Assembly (NCBI GenBank): GCA_028874175.1
Contig: JAPPLN010000001.1
Span: forward strand, 26,296 to 90,295
DNA: 64,000 bases
Source: Chloroflexota bacterium
GTDB taxonomy: Bacteria; Chloroflexota; UBA11872
Direction of reading: 5' to 3'
In this document: one piece after another, positions 9,253 through 18,983 of the stretch
Numbering within the stretch: position 1 is the first letter of the stretch
How the letters are laid out: every line of letters starts with the position of its first letter
The notes under the pieces: model-generated
Databases searched by the model: none
What the model was told of the DNA's origin: nothing
Seen by the model: the letters and a program-made list of their open reading frames with translations, nothing else
Made by a program: the position numbers and the translations under genes

Positions 9253-10479
9253 ATGCCACCGACGAATGACGCGACAGCGGGCGGCGACGCGGGCGCGCGT
9301 CGGCGTCGGGTCCTGGCCGCACTCGCCGAGCTGTTCAACGAAGCGCTGACCGAGGAAGCGGATCGCCTGCCAAAGCTGGCCAACGTGGTGGAAGCGCTGG
9401 CGATGGCTTCCGATGCCCAGCCGCTGGAGCCGCTCGCGCCGGTGGGCGGCCACGTTGAGGGCGCCGTGCGCCTGGAGCGTGTGCGGCGCCGGATTGCGCT
9501 GTGGTTTGACAGCGACGATCACGCGGCGCTCGCCGAGGCCGCGCGCGAGCGCCAAGTCGACATCCTGATCGTCGTCCAGGGCTTCCCACTGCAGATGGCT
9601 GTGGACCCCGAATGGGCCGGCGAACTGGCGCTGCTGGACGGCCGCGACCTGACGCTCCTGCTGGAAGGCCGCTGGACGCTCGGGCAGGCGGTGCGTTTCA
9701 AGCACAGCGAACAGGCCGCGCACGGGCGCTTTATTTCCCTGCGCGTAGCCCCGCCGGCCGATCTGCCCGATCAGTCGGAGTCACAGTTCAGCCCTGATGA
9801 CGGGGAGATTCTGCGCTCCAACGTCGACGACATGCCGCCGGCCCATGACGAGGACGACGCTCGTCGAATCGACGATCCGAACATCTGGGATGTTGAATCC
9901 GGGCGTCAGGGCGATCCCGAGCCAGCCTCGGCCACCATACGTTCGAACATCGAGTCGCACGAGCAGTCATTTGCCGAGTCCGAGGCCTTCGAGCAGGCCG
10001 AGCAGCGACGGCTACGCCTGATTCGCACGGGCTTCATGCTGGCGGCCTTGTTTGCCGTGCTGATCGCGGTCTTCGTGGTGCGCGGACGGCAGGATGCCGA
10101 GGCGGCCAGCCTGGACCAGGCGACCGATACGGCCGTGCGGGCTGCCCGACTGGAGTTCGAGGCCTACCAATCGCTCGACTCAAGTGCACTTCGTTCGGTA
10201 TACGACGAATCCCTGGCGCAGGAGATCGAAGCACGGGTGCAGCAATTGCGCGCCAATGGGGTGTACCTGGAAAGCGATGTTTCGATTCAAGTGCTTGACG
10301 CCAGGCTTGATGGCGAGAGTGCCGGGGTTCTTGTCCGCGAGTCTGGAAACTTGGCTACTCGCCGCAGGGCGGACGGTGAGACCCTTCAGCGCGGACCTCT
10401 GAGCCAGGATGTCGGCTTTTTCCTCGCGCGTACCGCCGATCAAAGATGGCGCGTGGTGCAGCGCGCCCCGGTTGGCTAG
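9253..10479 (+). CDS. hypothetical protein with one central TM segment
   Basis: Long ORF, TM at LIRTGFMLAALFAVLIAVFVV, no motif recognised. Confidence 0.65.
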   Translation: MPPTNDATAGGDAGARRRRVLAALAELFNEALTEEADRLPKLANVVEALAMASDAQPLEPLAPVGGHVEGAVRLERVRRRIALWFDSDDHAALAEAARERQVDILIVVQGFPLQMAVDPEWAGELALLDGRDLTLLLEGRWTLGQAVRFKHSEQAAHGRFISLRVAPPADLPDQSESQFSPDDGEILRSNVDDMPPAHDEDDARRIDDPNIWDVESGRQGDPEPASATIRSNIESHEQSFAESEAFEQAEQRRLRLIRTGFMLAALFAVLIAVFVVRGRQDAEAASLDQATDTAVRAARLEFEAYQSLDSSALRSVYDESLAQEIEARVQQLRANGVYLESDVSIQVLDARLDGESAGVLVRESGNLATRRRADGETLQRGPLSQDVGFFLARTADQRWRVVQRAPVG

Positions 10480-10562
10480 CGGGCTAATTCGGCTCCCGGC
10501 CGCAGTGTGTTGGCCGCGGCGCAGTGCTCTGGATATCCTTTGCCAGGCACTGAACGCGTTTG

Positions 10563-10636
10563 GGCGACGTAGCCAAGTGGTAAGGCGGGGGTCTGCAAAA
10601 CCCCTATCCTGGGTTCGATTCCCAGCGTCGCCTCCA
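10563..10636 (+). tRNA. tRNA-Cys (GCA)
   Basis: Acceptor GGCGACG/CGTCGCC, anticodon loop CTGCAAA, T-arm TGGGTTCGATTCCCA, encoded CCA. Confidence 0.93.
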
Positions 10637-10700
10637 GTACCCGTCCGCTAGGTGCGCTGCCGGCGTTCATCGGCGAATCCCGGCGTGGAGCCGTGGCACT

Positions 10701-12509
10701 TCAGCCGGCGCTGGCCGCCTGACGCACCCGCCGCCACACGCGGTCCACGAATGCGCGAGAGAGGTCCGGATCCCACGCCATCGCGTCCGGATCGTCGGCA
10801 TGGGCGTGCAGCCAGGCCAGCACGATGTGCCGTTCGTAGTCGTCCTCGCGGGAGCCCGGTGGGGTCGCGCTACCAAGGCGCTGCAGGGCGGCGCGCACCG
10901 TGGGACGACGGGGGCGGCTGATGGACTCGATCGCGGCGATAGCGCCATTCTCGATTCGAACGAGCTCCGCATCGCCCGGCGTCGTGCCGGCGGTGATGGC
11001 CAGCATTGGCGCGGCACCCAGGCCGCCGCGCACTGGGTGGCGCAGCACGCGCACGCGCCGGATACGGCGTGCCAGGGCTTCTCGCTCCGATGCTCCTGCC
11101 TCGGCCACGTGTACGATCCGCAGAGCCGCCTCGCGGCTCATACCCAGGAAAGCAACGGCTGCGTCGCGTCGCCAGGCGGGGACCTGCTTGTCGGCCGACC
11201 GTCGCGACGGCAACTCGAAGATCCGGCGCGCCGCTTCGCTCGCCAGCCGTGCGTCCCTTGAGGTCGGAAACGGTCCCAGGTAGTCGGCTCCGTCGTCACG
11301 CGGAACGGCGGCGGCATGGGTTGCGGCGGACTCGGCCGGCCCAACCCGTACGAGTCGCCGACCAATTCGCCAGCGGCGGTTCCGGTTGTACGTGGGGGAG
11401 AGCGCGATGATCAGCTCGGCTTCGCGCACTAGAGCGCGCAGCTCCGAACCTGTCGGTTCCCACTCGATGGCGTCGATCTGCTCCAGCATCCCGTCACGAC
11501 GCCGAACGAACCCGGCCGAGTCCGTGAAATGGCTGCGCACCCGTCGCTGCAGCGAGGTGGACTTGCCGACGTACAGCGGCCGGCCGGCAGTGTCGCGAAA
11601 GATATAGACGCCCGGCGACGGCGGTAGATTGCGCGACGCCCAACGCGCCAGTTCCCGCGCGCGCCGCGGATGGCGGCTTTCCGGCCCACCCCGGGCTGCC
11701 AGCCGCCGCAGATCCTCCAGCGTTTGTGCCTCGCGGTCGGCCGCTTTGCCCAGGAGAAACTGAAACAGCTGGGCCGTGACCCCGGCGTCGTCCAGGGCTC
11801 GGTGGGTAGGTGTGTCTGAGATGCCCGCCGTTTCCAGCACGGTGGCCAGACCGGTCCCGGGCAGGTCGGGCAGCAGCGTGGCGCTCAACTCCATGGTGTC
11901 CAGGCCGTCGCCCGGAAACAGTGCCCGACCCGCCCACACGGCTTCACGGTTCAGGTAGCCGAGGTCCGTGGGCAGGTTGTGCGCCACCAGCACGCCGCCG
12001 GACTGGAACTCGCGGAACTCATCCAGCACCGTTTCGACGGGCGGCGCGTCCACCAGCATCTCGTCCGTGATGCCCGTATACCGCGTCACGAACTTCGACA
12101 CGCGGCCCGGTACGCGCACCAGCGAGGCGTAGCACGAGATTTCCCGACCCGCTCGAAGGCGGAGAGCTCCGACTTCGAGCACGCGATGCCGACCGCCGCG
12201 TCCGCCGTTGGTCTCGATGTCGAACACGACGAACTCGGTCTCGTCGATGGCGTCGGAGCGCTGCGACCAGGCCGCCAGCCCCCAGTGCCCCGCGGCCACG
12301 GTGGCCAAACGGTCGTCGCCTTCCAACAGCGGCGCCAGGATGCGCGCGCCAATGTGGGCGCCGCCGGCCTCCACGTGCAGCACGGCGCGCGCCAACTGCT
12401 GCAAGGTCATGGGGCGGCCCGCCTCCTCGAGCGTGGTGACCGCCGCCTCGACCAGGACGCTGCGCCGGGCTGGCGCGTCACTGTTTGAAGCCGCCGCTTC
12501 CAGGTTCAC
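10701..12509 (-). CDS. DnaQ-like 3'-5' exonuclease fused to GIY-YIG (UvrC-N) nuclease, with N-terminal HTH-like region
   Basis: FVVFDIETNGGR, LVAHNLPTDLGYLN, H-ALDDAGVT; then PPSPGVYIFRDTAGRPLYVGKSTSLQRRV. Confidence 0.85.
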   Translation of the reverse strand: MNLEAAASNSDAPARRSVLVEAAVTTLEEAGRPMTLQQLARAVLHVEAGGAHIGARILAPLLEGDDRLATVAAGHWGLAAWSQRSDAIDETEFVVFDIETNGGRGGRHRVLEVGALRLRAGREISCYASLVRVPGRVSKFVTRYTGITDEMLVDAPPVETVLDEFREFQSGGVLVAHNLPTDLGYLNREAVWAGRALFPGDGLDTMELSATLLPDLPGTGLATVLETAGISDTPTHRALDDAGVTAQLFQFLLGKAADREAQTLEDLRRLAARGGPESRHPRRARELARWASRNLPPSPGVYIFRDTAGRPLYVGKSTSLQRRVRSHFTDSAGFVRRRDGMLEQIDAIEWEPTGSELRALVREAELIIALSPTYNRNRRWRIGRRLVRVGPAESAATHAAAVPRDDGADYLGPFPTSRDARLASEAARRIFELPSRRSADKQVPAWRRDAAVAFLGMSREAALRIVHVAEAGASEREALARRIRRVRVLRHPVRGGLGAAPMLAITAGTTPGDAELVRIENGAIAAIESISRPRRPTVRAALQRLGSATPPGSREDDYERHIVLAWLHAHADDPDAMAWDPDLSRAFVDRVWRRVRQAASAG

Positions 12510-12916
12510 TCGTCCGTTGACCGGCCGCCGAACGCGAGCGACCCGAAGGCGCCCACCGCCGCTACGATCACGGTCCCGAGCAGGGCCGTCCCGATGTCCA
12601 CGATGGTGAAGTCGTCAACCAGCATGGTGGCGCCCCAGAAGACCAGCGCGCTGATCAAAAAGTGCGACAGCCCGAACGTCAGGATTTTCAAGAGGCAGCT
12701 GATCGGCTTCAGGACCAACCCGAGTGCCGGGCGCACATAGGAGTTCAAGACGGCCAGAGCCACCGCCAGGCTGAAGATCGCCAGCCAAAACCTGTCGCTG
12801 CCACGTTCCGGCAGCACGATGCCGTTCTCCAACAGCTGCGTGACAGCCAGCACGGCAAAAAAGTTCGTGACGAGCCGGGCCAGCAGAAAGCTGATTTCGC
12901 GACTAAGCCACCCCAT
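12506..12916 (-). CDS. phage holin family IV-like small membrane protein (4 TM)
   Basis: Hydrophobicity pattern and LNSYVRPALGLVLKPISCLLKILTFGL motif. Confidence 0.75.
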   Translation of the reverse strand: MGWLSREISFLLARLVTNFFAVLAVTQLLENGIVLPERGSDRFWLAIFSLAVALAVLNSYVRPALGLVLKPISCLLKILTFGLSHFLISALVFWGATMLVDDFTIVDIGTALLGTVIVAAVGAFGSLAFGGRSTDE

Positions 12917-13053
12917 GCGTCAGAGGCTGAACCCGGCAATGCCTTCGTGCGTCCTATCAGCAGACGACTGTTTCGCCATGCAGGTGACGGGCGGCAGGGC
13001 GAGGCGCTTCACCCGCAAACCCTTTCCACAGTCCTGGCCCGCGACAGTTAAGG

Positions 13054-13953
13054 CTAGCCCGCCTCCGGTTCCGTGACCTCCACGCCCACGATTTCCTCCA
13101 GGCGCTTGAAGGTGGCAGCCGCGTCCAGGTCACCCCAGCCCATGGCCCGGATCTCCTGGTAGATCGCGTCCGCCTGGGCCGTGGCCACCAACGGCACGCC
13201 GCTCTGGCGACCCACCTCCAGCGCCAGCCCCAGGTCCTTCAGCAACAGGTCGACGGCAAAGTTGGCGCTGTAATCCTGCGGAAGGACCAGGTTCGGGATA
13301 TCCACTTCCATGCAGCGGCTGGCGGCAAAAGCCCCCATCAGCGTGTCGTAGAGCTGGCGCGGGTTCAGGCCGTTCTTGACCGCCAGCACAAAGGCCTCGG
13401 CGTTGGCCTGGCGGACGCTTGCGATGATCATCTGGTTGGTCAGCTTGGCAATGCAGCCGGCGCCAGCCGGACCGAAGTGCTCGATCTTCCCGCCGATGAC
13501 GTCCAGGATCTCGCTGCCCTGCGCAAACGATTCCTCGGTGCCGCCCACGAACACGGCCAGGGTCCCGGCCTGTGCGCCGCCTGGTCCTCCGCTGACCGGC
13601 GCGTCCAGGTAGTTCACGCCCTTCGCCGCCGCGGCCTCGGCGCACGCTTGGGCCGTGTCGGGGCCGTTGGTGCCGAAGTCGATCCACAGCTGGCCCTGGC
13701 GGGCGCTCTCTATCGCGCCGTTCGCGCCCAGTAGCAGCTCCAGGGAGACTTCCGGGGTCGGCACGTTCACGCAGACCACGTCTGACTGCGCCGCCACCTC
13801 GGCCGCCGTGCTGGCGGCCACGCCGCCATCGGCCACGAAGTCGTCGACCTTGCCGCGGCTGCGGTTGTGCACGATCAGGTCGTGGCCCGCCGCGCGCAGG
13901 TTGATCGCCATGGGCATGCCCATCTTCCCGAGCCCGATGTAGCCGATTCGCAT
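13054..13953 (-). CDS. NAD(P)-dependent 3-hydroxyisobutyrate/tartronate semialdehyde dehydrogenase family
   Basis: IGYIGLGKMGMPMAINL, DAPVSGGPGGAQAGTLAVFVGG, KLTNQM. Confidence 0.9.
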   Translation of the reverse strand: MRIGYIGLGKMGMPMAINLRAAGHDLIVHNRSRGKVDDFVADGGVAASTAAEVAAQSDVVCVNVPTPEVSLELLLGANGAIESARQGQLWIDFGTNGPDTAQACAEAAAAKGVNYLDAPVSGGPGGAQAGTLAVFVGGTEESFAQGSEILDVIGGKIEHFGPAGAGCIAKLTNQMIIASVRQANAEAFVLAVKNGLNPRQLYDTLMGAFAASRCMEVDIPNLVLPQDYSANFAVDLLLKDLGLALEVGRQSGVPLVATAQADAIYQEIRAMGWGDLDAAATFKRLEEIVGVEVTEPEAG

Positions 13954-13985
13954 GTCGGTTTGTCCCCTCGCTGCCGTGCCTGGCG

Positions 13986-14888
13986 CTAGACCTGCGCCCA
14001 GGCGAGTTGGAACGTGCGCTTGCAGTTGCCGATTATCGCGTTCGCCGACTGGTCCGGCGCGGGCTTCATCTCAAACGAGACGAGCGGCATTGGCGTCGGT
14101 AGGTCGCGTTCGAAGTACCCGATCTCCATCAACGTCTTAAGGTACGCCGTCAGCTCCGGTACATCGTTCTCACCCGCCGGGTCCCCGAAGACCGGATGCT
14201 GGTCGCCGTATTGCGGATGCTCGCGGTCGCGCATGATGCAATTGCCGATGTGCGCCTGGATCAGGTGCTCGCCGGCCGCACGTAGTGAGGTCGGCGGGTG
14301 TTCGTCCAGTAGCGGCAGGTGGCTCAGGTCCAGGCACAGCCCGAAGTTCGGGGTGGACGCGCGGACCATCTCGCTGACCCGCACGCAGAGGTCGATCGGT
14401 CCCAGCAATGAGTTCTTCTCGATCGCCCGGTCGAACTGCTCCAGCGCGATCCAGATGTTCTGACGGCCGGCGTAGTCGCACAGTTCGGTCAGCGACTCCA
14501 CGACGCTTTCGACTGCGGCTGCTTCGCCGCCCGGCGCGGGCGCCGAATTGGGCCCGTCCAGCAGCGTCACCATCGTGATGCCCAGTTCCGCCGCCTCGTC
14601 GATGGCGCCTTTGACCTGGGAAACCGCGTCTCCTCGCGCTCCCGCATCGGTTGAGGCGAGATTCAGGCCGCCGCTGAGGATCAGCGGGTGCGCGCCGTAG
14701 CCCAGCGTTAGGTGCGCGGCTTCTGCCAGCCGGCGCATGGCGGCGCGCTGCGCCGGATCGTTGATGCGAGCGATCTCCAGCGCGTGGAAGAATCCGTCGG
14801 CCGCCAGCGTCTCGGCAGCTTCCACGGCGGGTCCGTCGCCGCTCTGGAGGTCGGGGTGCAGCATGAACTGCACGATCCCGATGTGCAT
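13986..14888 (-). CDS. sugar phosphate isomerase/epimerase (TIM barrel)
   Basis: IALEQFDR..., NFGLCLDLSHLPLL, HLIQAHIGNC; start at MHIGIVQF. Confidence 0.75.
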   Translation of the reverse strand: MHIGIVQFMLHPDLQSGDGPAVEAAETLAADGFFHALEIARINDPAQRAAMRRLAEAAHLTLGYGAHPLILSGGLNLASTDAGARGDAVSQVKGAIDEAAELGITMVTLLDGPNSAPAPGGEAAAVESVVESLTELCDYAGRQNIWIALEQFDRAIEKNSLLGPIDLCVRVSEMVRASTPNFGLCLDLSHLPLLDEHPPTSLRAAGEHLIQAHIGNCIMRDREHPQYGDQHPVFGDPAGENDVPELTAYLKTLMEIGYFERDLPTPMPLVSFEMKPAPDQSANAIIGNCKRTFQLAWAQV

Positions 14889-15006
14889 GTAGGCCTCGGG
14901 CGGTCGATTCACGTCGGCGAACCTCTCTCAGTCGGTCGGGCGCGCGGCATCCCAATCGTGACGCGAGCCCATCGGGCGTGTCGAACGATTCCGTTGACGA
15001 CGGCGT

Positions 15007-15930
15007 TCAGACGCCAACCGCCACGGGCTCGTATTCCGGCAGGAACTCGCGCACGGCCTCGAATGCCTCGTCGATAGCCGCGTCGTCCAGCGAAGTCTTC
15101 GGCGGCGCCACCCACGGTTCCATGATCCCCAGCCGGCTCAGCACGCCCTTGGCCGTGGCCTGCATGAACGGCGAGGCTCCGCTCAACTCGCGCAGGAAAG
15201 CGTGCTGCCGGTTCTGGGCAGCCGCGGCGGCGGCCAGGTCACCGTCGCACCAGGCGTTGTAGATGGCACAGACCAGCTGGGGCGCCACGTTGGGCGCGGG
15301 GCCGGTGGTGCCGGCGGCGCCCGAGTTGAGCGCGTGCAGCAGCGTCGCGTCCCCGCCCACGATCACTCGAAAGTCGTCGCCGCGCATCGCGTCCAGATAG
15401 TCCAGCAGGTTCTGCGGACTGCCTGAGCTGTCCTTGGTGCCCTGGACTCCCACGTCCCGTAGACGCAGCAGCGTGGCCGCGTCCACCGACACCTTGGTCA
15501 TGCCCGGGATGTTGTACAGCAGCACCGGAACGGGCGATGCGGCCACGAGGTCCTCGAAGTAGCGGACGACCTCGTCATTGCTCATGGGGAAGTAGAACGG
15601 CGGATTGACCAGCAGGCCGTCGGCGCCCAGGTCGCCGGCCTGGACCGCCTGTTGGTGCGTGCGCTCCACGCACGGCTGCCCGCAGGCCACGATGACCGGG
15701 ACCTCGCCGTCGGCTTCCTCGACGCCCGCGCGAATCGCCACCGCGCGCTGGTCGTCGTTGATCGCCGCGAACTCGCCGGTCGTGCCCAGCAGCACGTAGC
15801 CGTGACAGCCGGCGTCCAGAACTCGTCGCGCCAGCCGACGCATCGCGGGGCCGTCCACCGCCAGGTCCGCGGTCAACGGCGTGAGGAGGGCCGGAATCAC
15901 GCCGTGCAGGCGTTCCTGGAACCGAGTCAT
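15007..15930 (-). CDS. dihydrodipicolinate synthase/N-acetylneuraminate lyase family
   Basis: GVIPALLTPL, GYVLLGTTGEFAAI, VPVLLYNIPGMT, GTKDSSG. Confidence 0.92.
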   Translation of the reverse strand: MTRFQERLHGVIPALLTPLTADLAVDGPAMRRLARRVLDAGCHGYVLLGTTGEFAAINDDQRAVAIRAGVEEADGEVPVIVACGQPCVERTHQQAVQAGDLGADGLLVNPPFYFPMSNDEVVRYFEDLVAASPVPVLLYNIPGMTKVSVDAATLLRLRDVGVQGTKDSSGSPQNLLDYLDAMRGDDFRVIVGGDATLLHALNSGAAGTTGPAPNVAPQLVCAIYNAWCDGDLAAAAAAQNRQHAFLRELSGASPFMQATAKGVLSRLGIMEPWVAPPKTSLDDAAIDEAFEAVREFLPEYEPVAVGV

Positions 15931-15981
15931 AGTCTGAGCGCCCCAATCGGGTCGGTGGCTCGAAGTATAGGAGTCGCCGCC

Positions 15982-16755
15982 TCAGACGTTCGCGCGCGTC
16001 TGGCCGCCGTCGACGTTTATGCAGGCGCCTGTTACCAGGCTGGCCAGATCCGAGGTAAGGAACGCCACCACCGCGGCGACCTCCTCGGGCCGGCCGAATC
16101 TCCCCATAGGGAAGTCCTGCCGCAGAAACTCCGCCATGCCTTCCGGATCAGCCTGCATGCGCTGTTCCCAGCCGCCCCCCGGAAAGATGATCGAACCCGG
16201 CGCCACCGCGTTCACCGTGACTCCCTCCGGCGCCAGCTCGCGGGCCATCGTCTTGGACAGGCTGTTCATGGCCGACTTGGCGGCGTTGTACGTCGGCGGA
16301 CCGCCCTGCTCGCGTCCATAGATCGACGTGATGTGGATGATCCGCCCGGCGCCCTGGGCCCGCATGTGGGGCAGGGCCGCACGGCTGGCCCGGATGGCGG
16401 GCCACAGGTTCACGTCCAGCGTCGCGGCCCAGTCGTCATCGGTCGCTTCCCCGAACGTCCGGCCGCCCGTCGATCCGCCCACGTTGTTCACCAGCACGTC
16501 CAGCCGTCCAAAGGCTTCAACGGTCTGCTCGACCGCCTGCGCGGACGCCGCCGCCTCGGCCATGTCCAACTCGAACCCGGCCGCCTGCACCCCCGCCGCT
16601 TCGATCTCGCTAACCGTTTGCTCCAGCCGTTCTCGCCCGCGGGCTGTTATCGCCACATTGCAGCCTTCCGCCGCCAGCGCGAACGCAATTGACCGCCCGA
16701 TCCCCCGACTTCCGCCGGTTACCAGCGCGGCCTTGCCGCTCAGTCCCAGATCCAT
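15982..16755 (-). CDS. SDR family oxidoreductase
   Basis: ALVTGGSRGIGRSIAFALA, NNVGGS, YNAAKSAMNSL, GACINVDGG. Confidence 0.93.
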   Translation of the reverse strand: MDLGLSGKAALVTGGSRGIGRSIAFALAAEGCNVAITARGRERLEQTVSEIEAAGVQAAGFELDMAEAAASAQAVEQTVEAFGRLDVLVNNVGGSTGGRTFGEATDDDWAATLDVNLWPAIRASRAALPHMRAQGAGRIIHITSIYGREQGGPPTYNAAKSAMNSLSKTMARELAPEGVTVNAVAPGSIIFPGGGWEQRMQADPEGMAEFLRQDFPMGRFGRPEEVAAVVAFLTSDLASLVTGACINVDGGQTRANV

Positions 16756-16767
16756 GCGTGCACTCCC

Positions 16768-18522
16768 TTAATCGCTCTTGGCCGTGGGCATCCAGCGCCG
16801 CGGCTTCGGCCGCGCCAGCCAAGCCAGTAACTCGTTCAGTGAAAGCGTGTTTATCACGTCCTCGGCCCGCAGCCAGGCCCTTCGAGCCGTCAGCACGCCA
16901 TAGCGCATGTAGGCCAGGCTGTCGGGATGGTGGGCGTCGCTGTTGATGGAGATGGGCACGCCCAGTTCGGCGGCCCGCCGCGCCGTTGTGTCGTCCAGGT
17001 CCAGCCGCTCCGGCGCGGCGTTGATTTCCAGCGCGGTACCAGTGGCAGCGGCGGCGTTCAGCACGGCCTCCACGTCGAATGTATAGCCGTCCCGCAGCCC
17101 CAGCATGCGCCCCGTGGGATGCCCGATGATGTCCACGTGCGGGTTCTCGATTGCCGCGACGAGCCGCTCCGTCATCTGCTCCGGCGGCTGGTTGAAGTTG
17201 CTGTGAACCGAGGCCACCACCACGTCCAGGGACGCCAGGATCTCGTCGCTGAAGTCCAGGCTGCCGTCGGCCAGGATCTCCACCTCGCTGCCGTGCAGCA
17301 GGCGAACATCAGGGGAAGCCTCCCGTTCCCGCGCAATCTCCTCGGTCTGCTCCGCCAGCCGCTCCGGGCTCAGCCCGTTGGCCACAAGCAGGCTGCCCGA
17401 GTGGTCGGTCACCGCGAAGTAGGCCAGTCCGCGTCGCCTCGCGACATCCACCATCTGGCCGATCGACGCTGCCCCGTCGCTCCACAGCGAGTGCCCGTGC
17501 AACTCGCCCTTGATGTCGCCAAGCTCGATCAGCCTCGGCAGCGCCCCCGCCTCGGCCGCCTCGATCTCTCCCCGGTTCTCGCGCAGCGCCGGATCGATCC
17601 AGGGCAGATCCACCGCCGCGTAGACATCCTCCTCGGTCGCCGCCGGTCGTCGCTGCCCGGTTTCGGCGTCCAGGAACCCGCGCTCGTTCAGCGACAGCCC
17701 GCGCTGCAGCGCCCGCGCCCGGATCTCGATGTTGTGTTCCTTCGACCCCGTGAAGTACGCCAGCGCCGCCCCAAACTCGTCCGGCGCCACCACCAGCAAG
17801 TCCACCTGGAACCCGCCGTTGACCAGCACCGCCGTCTTGGTCCCGCCGGTACCTACCACCTCTTCCACGTCTTCGGCGGCAATGAAGTGCTCCATGACCG
17901 GTCCCGGACTCTCCGCAGCCGCCAGGATGTCCAGGTCGCCGATCGTCTCCCGACCCCGCCGCAGGCTGCCCGCGTACTGCACGGTCTGAACCCCAGGCGC
18001 GCCCTCCACGTGCGCAATCAGCCGCTCGGCGATCGGCAGCACGTCCCCCAATCGCCGCCGGGCAATGCGCTCCCGGAATCGACCCAGCTCCCGCAGCAGC
18101 CGCGCCTGGCGCTTGGCCCCAATCGTCCGGATTCCCGCCAACTCCCCTGCCCGCGCCGCCGCCTCCAGCGCGTCCACGCTGTCGATTCCGTGCTTGTTGT
18201 ACAGCGTGGCGGCCGTCTTCGGACCCAAACCCGGAATCAACAGCATCTCGAAAACGCTGTCGGGAATCTCGGCCCGCATCTCCTCGTACTCGTCCACGCG
18301 GCCCTTTTCGACGAATTCGCCCAGCACCCCCGCGATGCCCTTGCCGATCCCCCGCACCTTGGAAATCTCGCCGCTCTCCACCAATTCCGCTACGTCCGTG
18401 GTCAGCGAATCCACCCGCCGCGCCGCGTTGCGAAACGCCCGTACCCGAAACGTATTCGCCCCACGAATCTCCAGCGCGTCGGCAAAGCCCTCCAGCAATT
18501 CGGCGGCCGCCTTGTTCAGCAT
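16768..18522 (-). CDS. polX: DNA polymerase/3'-5' exonuclease PolX (Pol X plus PHP domain)
   Basis: Helix-hairpin-helix motifs, YAGSLRRGRETIGDLDIL, GELHGHSLWSDGAASI PHP motif, NSDAHHPDSL. Confidence 0.93.
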   Translation of the reverse strand: MLNKAAAELLEGFADALEIRGANTFRVRAFRNAARRVDSLTTDVAELVESGEISKVRGIGKGIAGVLGEFVEKGRVDEYEEMRAEIPDSVFEMLLIPGLGPKTAATLYNKHGIDSVDALEAAARAGELAGIRTIGAKRQARLLRELGRFRERIARRRLGDVLPIAERLIAHVEGAPGVQTVQYAGSLRRGRETIGDLDILAAAESPGPVMEHFIAAEDVEEVVGTGGTKTAVLVNGGFQVDLLVVAPDEFGAALAYFTGSKEHNIEIRARALQRGLSLNERGFLDAETGQRRPAATEEDVYAAVDLPWIDPALRENRGEIEAAEAGALPRLIELGDIKGELHGHSLWSDGAASIGQMVDVARRRGLAYFAVTDHSGSLLVANGLSPERLAEQTEEIAREREASPDVRLLHGSEVEILADGSLDFSDEILASLDVVVASVHSNFNQPPEQMTERLVAAIENPHVDIIGHPTGRMLGLRDGYTFDVEAVLNAAAATGTALEINAAPERLDLDDTTARRAAELGVPISINSDAHHPDSLAYMRYGVLTARRAWLRAEDVINTLSLNELLAWLARPKPRRWMPTAKSD

Positions 18523-18739
18523 CGCTTGAGACTCCCAGGGCGTACAGGCACTCCGCATTGTGTCCCATTCGGCACGACTGCTACGTGCAGTCGTCGGGGC
18601 CGCCCGTACGACCTTCATGCCTCGCGCAGCTCGAGAACCGGCCAGGCTGGCTCGATCAGGATCGCCATACGGAACGATGGCGCGGGAGCGACCGAAGTGC
18701 GGAAGTCGCGCCGCCTCATAGGCGAAGCAGCTTTGCGAC

Positions 18740-18768
18740 CTGACAAAAAACGAACGTGCTGCTAGGAT
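18740..18768 (+). promoter_or_regulatory. Candidate sigma-70 promoter of the zinc-ribbon ORF
   Basis: CTGACA - 17 nt - TAGGAT; expected start site falls on the ATG at 18774. Confidence 0.5.
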
Positions 18769-18773
18769 GCCAT

Positions 18774-18983
18774 ATGAATACCGAACGAACATTTGCCGTA
18801 CGCATGGCGGGGTACGAGGGGAGGCCTTCGCCAGGCGTGGCGACCGCGGAACGTTCGACGCCGCAATGGCGCGGTGAGGGGCGGGTTTGGGCGGCGCAGG
18901 CGTGTCCGGACTGTGGGGTTCCGTTACGGCCTTTGGGTCGGTGCCTGAGCTGCCCGGCCTGCGGTTGGGGGGCGTGCGGCTAG
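18774..18983 (+). CDS. small zinc-ribbon protein resembling the C-terminal tail of B12-dependent ribonucleotide reductase
   Basis: CPDCGVPLRPLGRCLSCPACGWGACG (three CxxC-type elements). Confidence 0.6.
   Translation: MNTERTFAVRMAGYEGRPSPGVATAERSTPQWRGEGRVWAAQACPDCGVPLRPLGRCLSCPACGWGACG

Noticed and set aside
16927-18765. 612-aa plus-strand ORF antisense to polX
   Set aside because: Arg/Gln/His-rich composition typical of antisense frames in GC-rich genes; the opposite strand encodes an unmistakable PolX.
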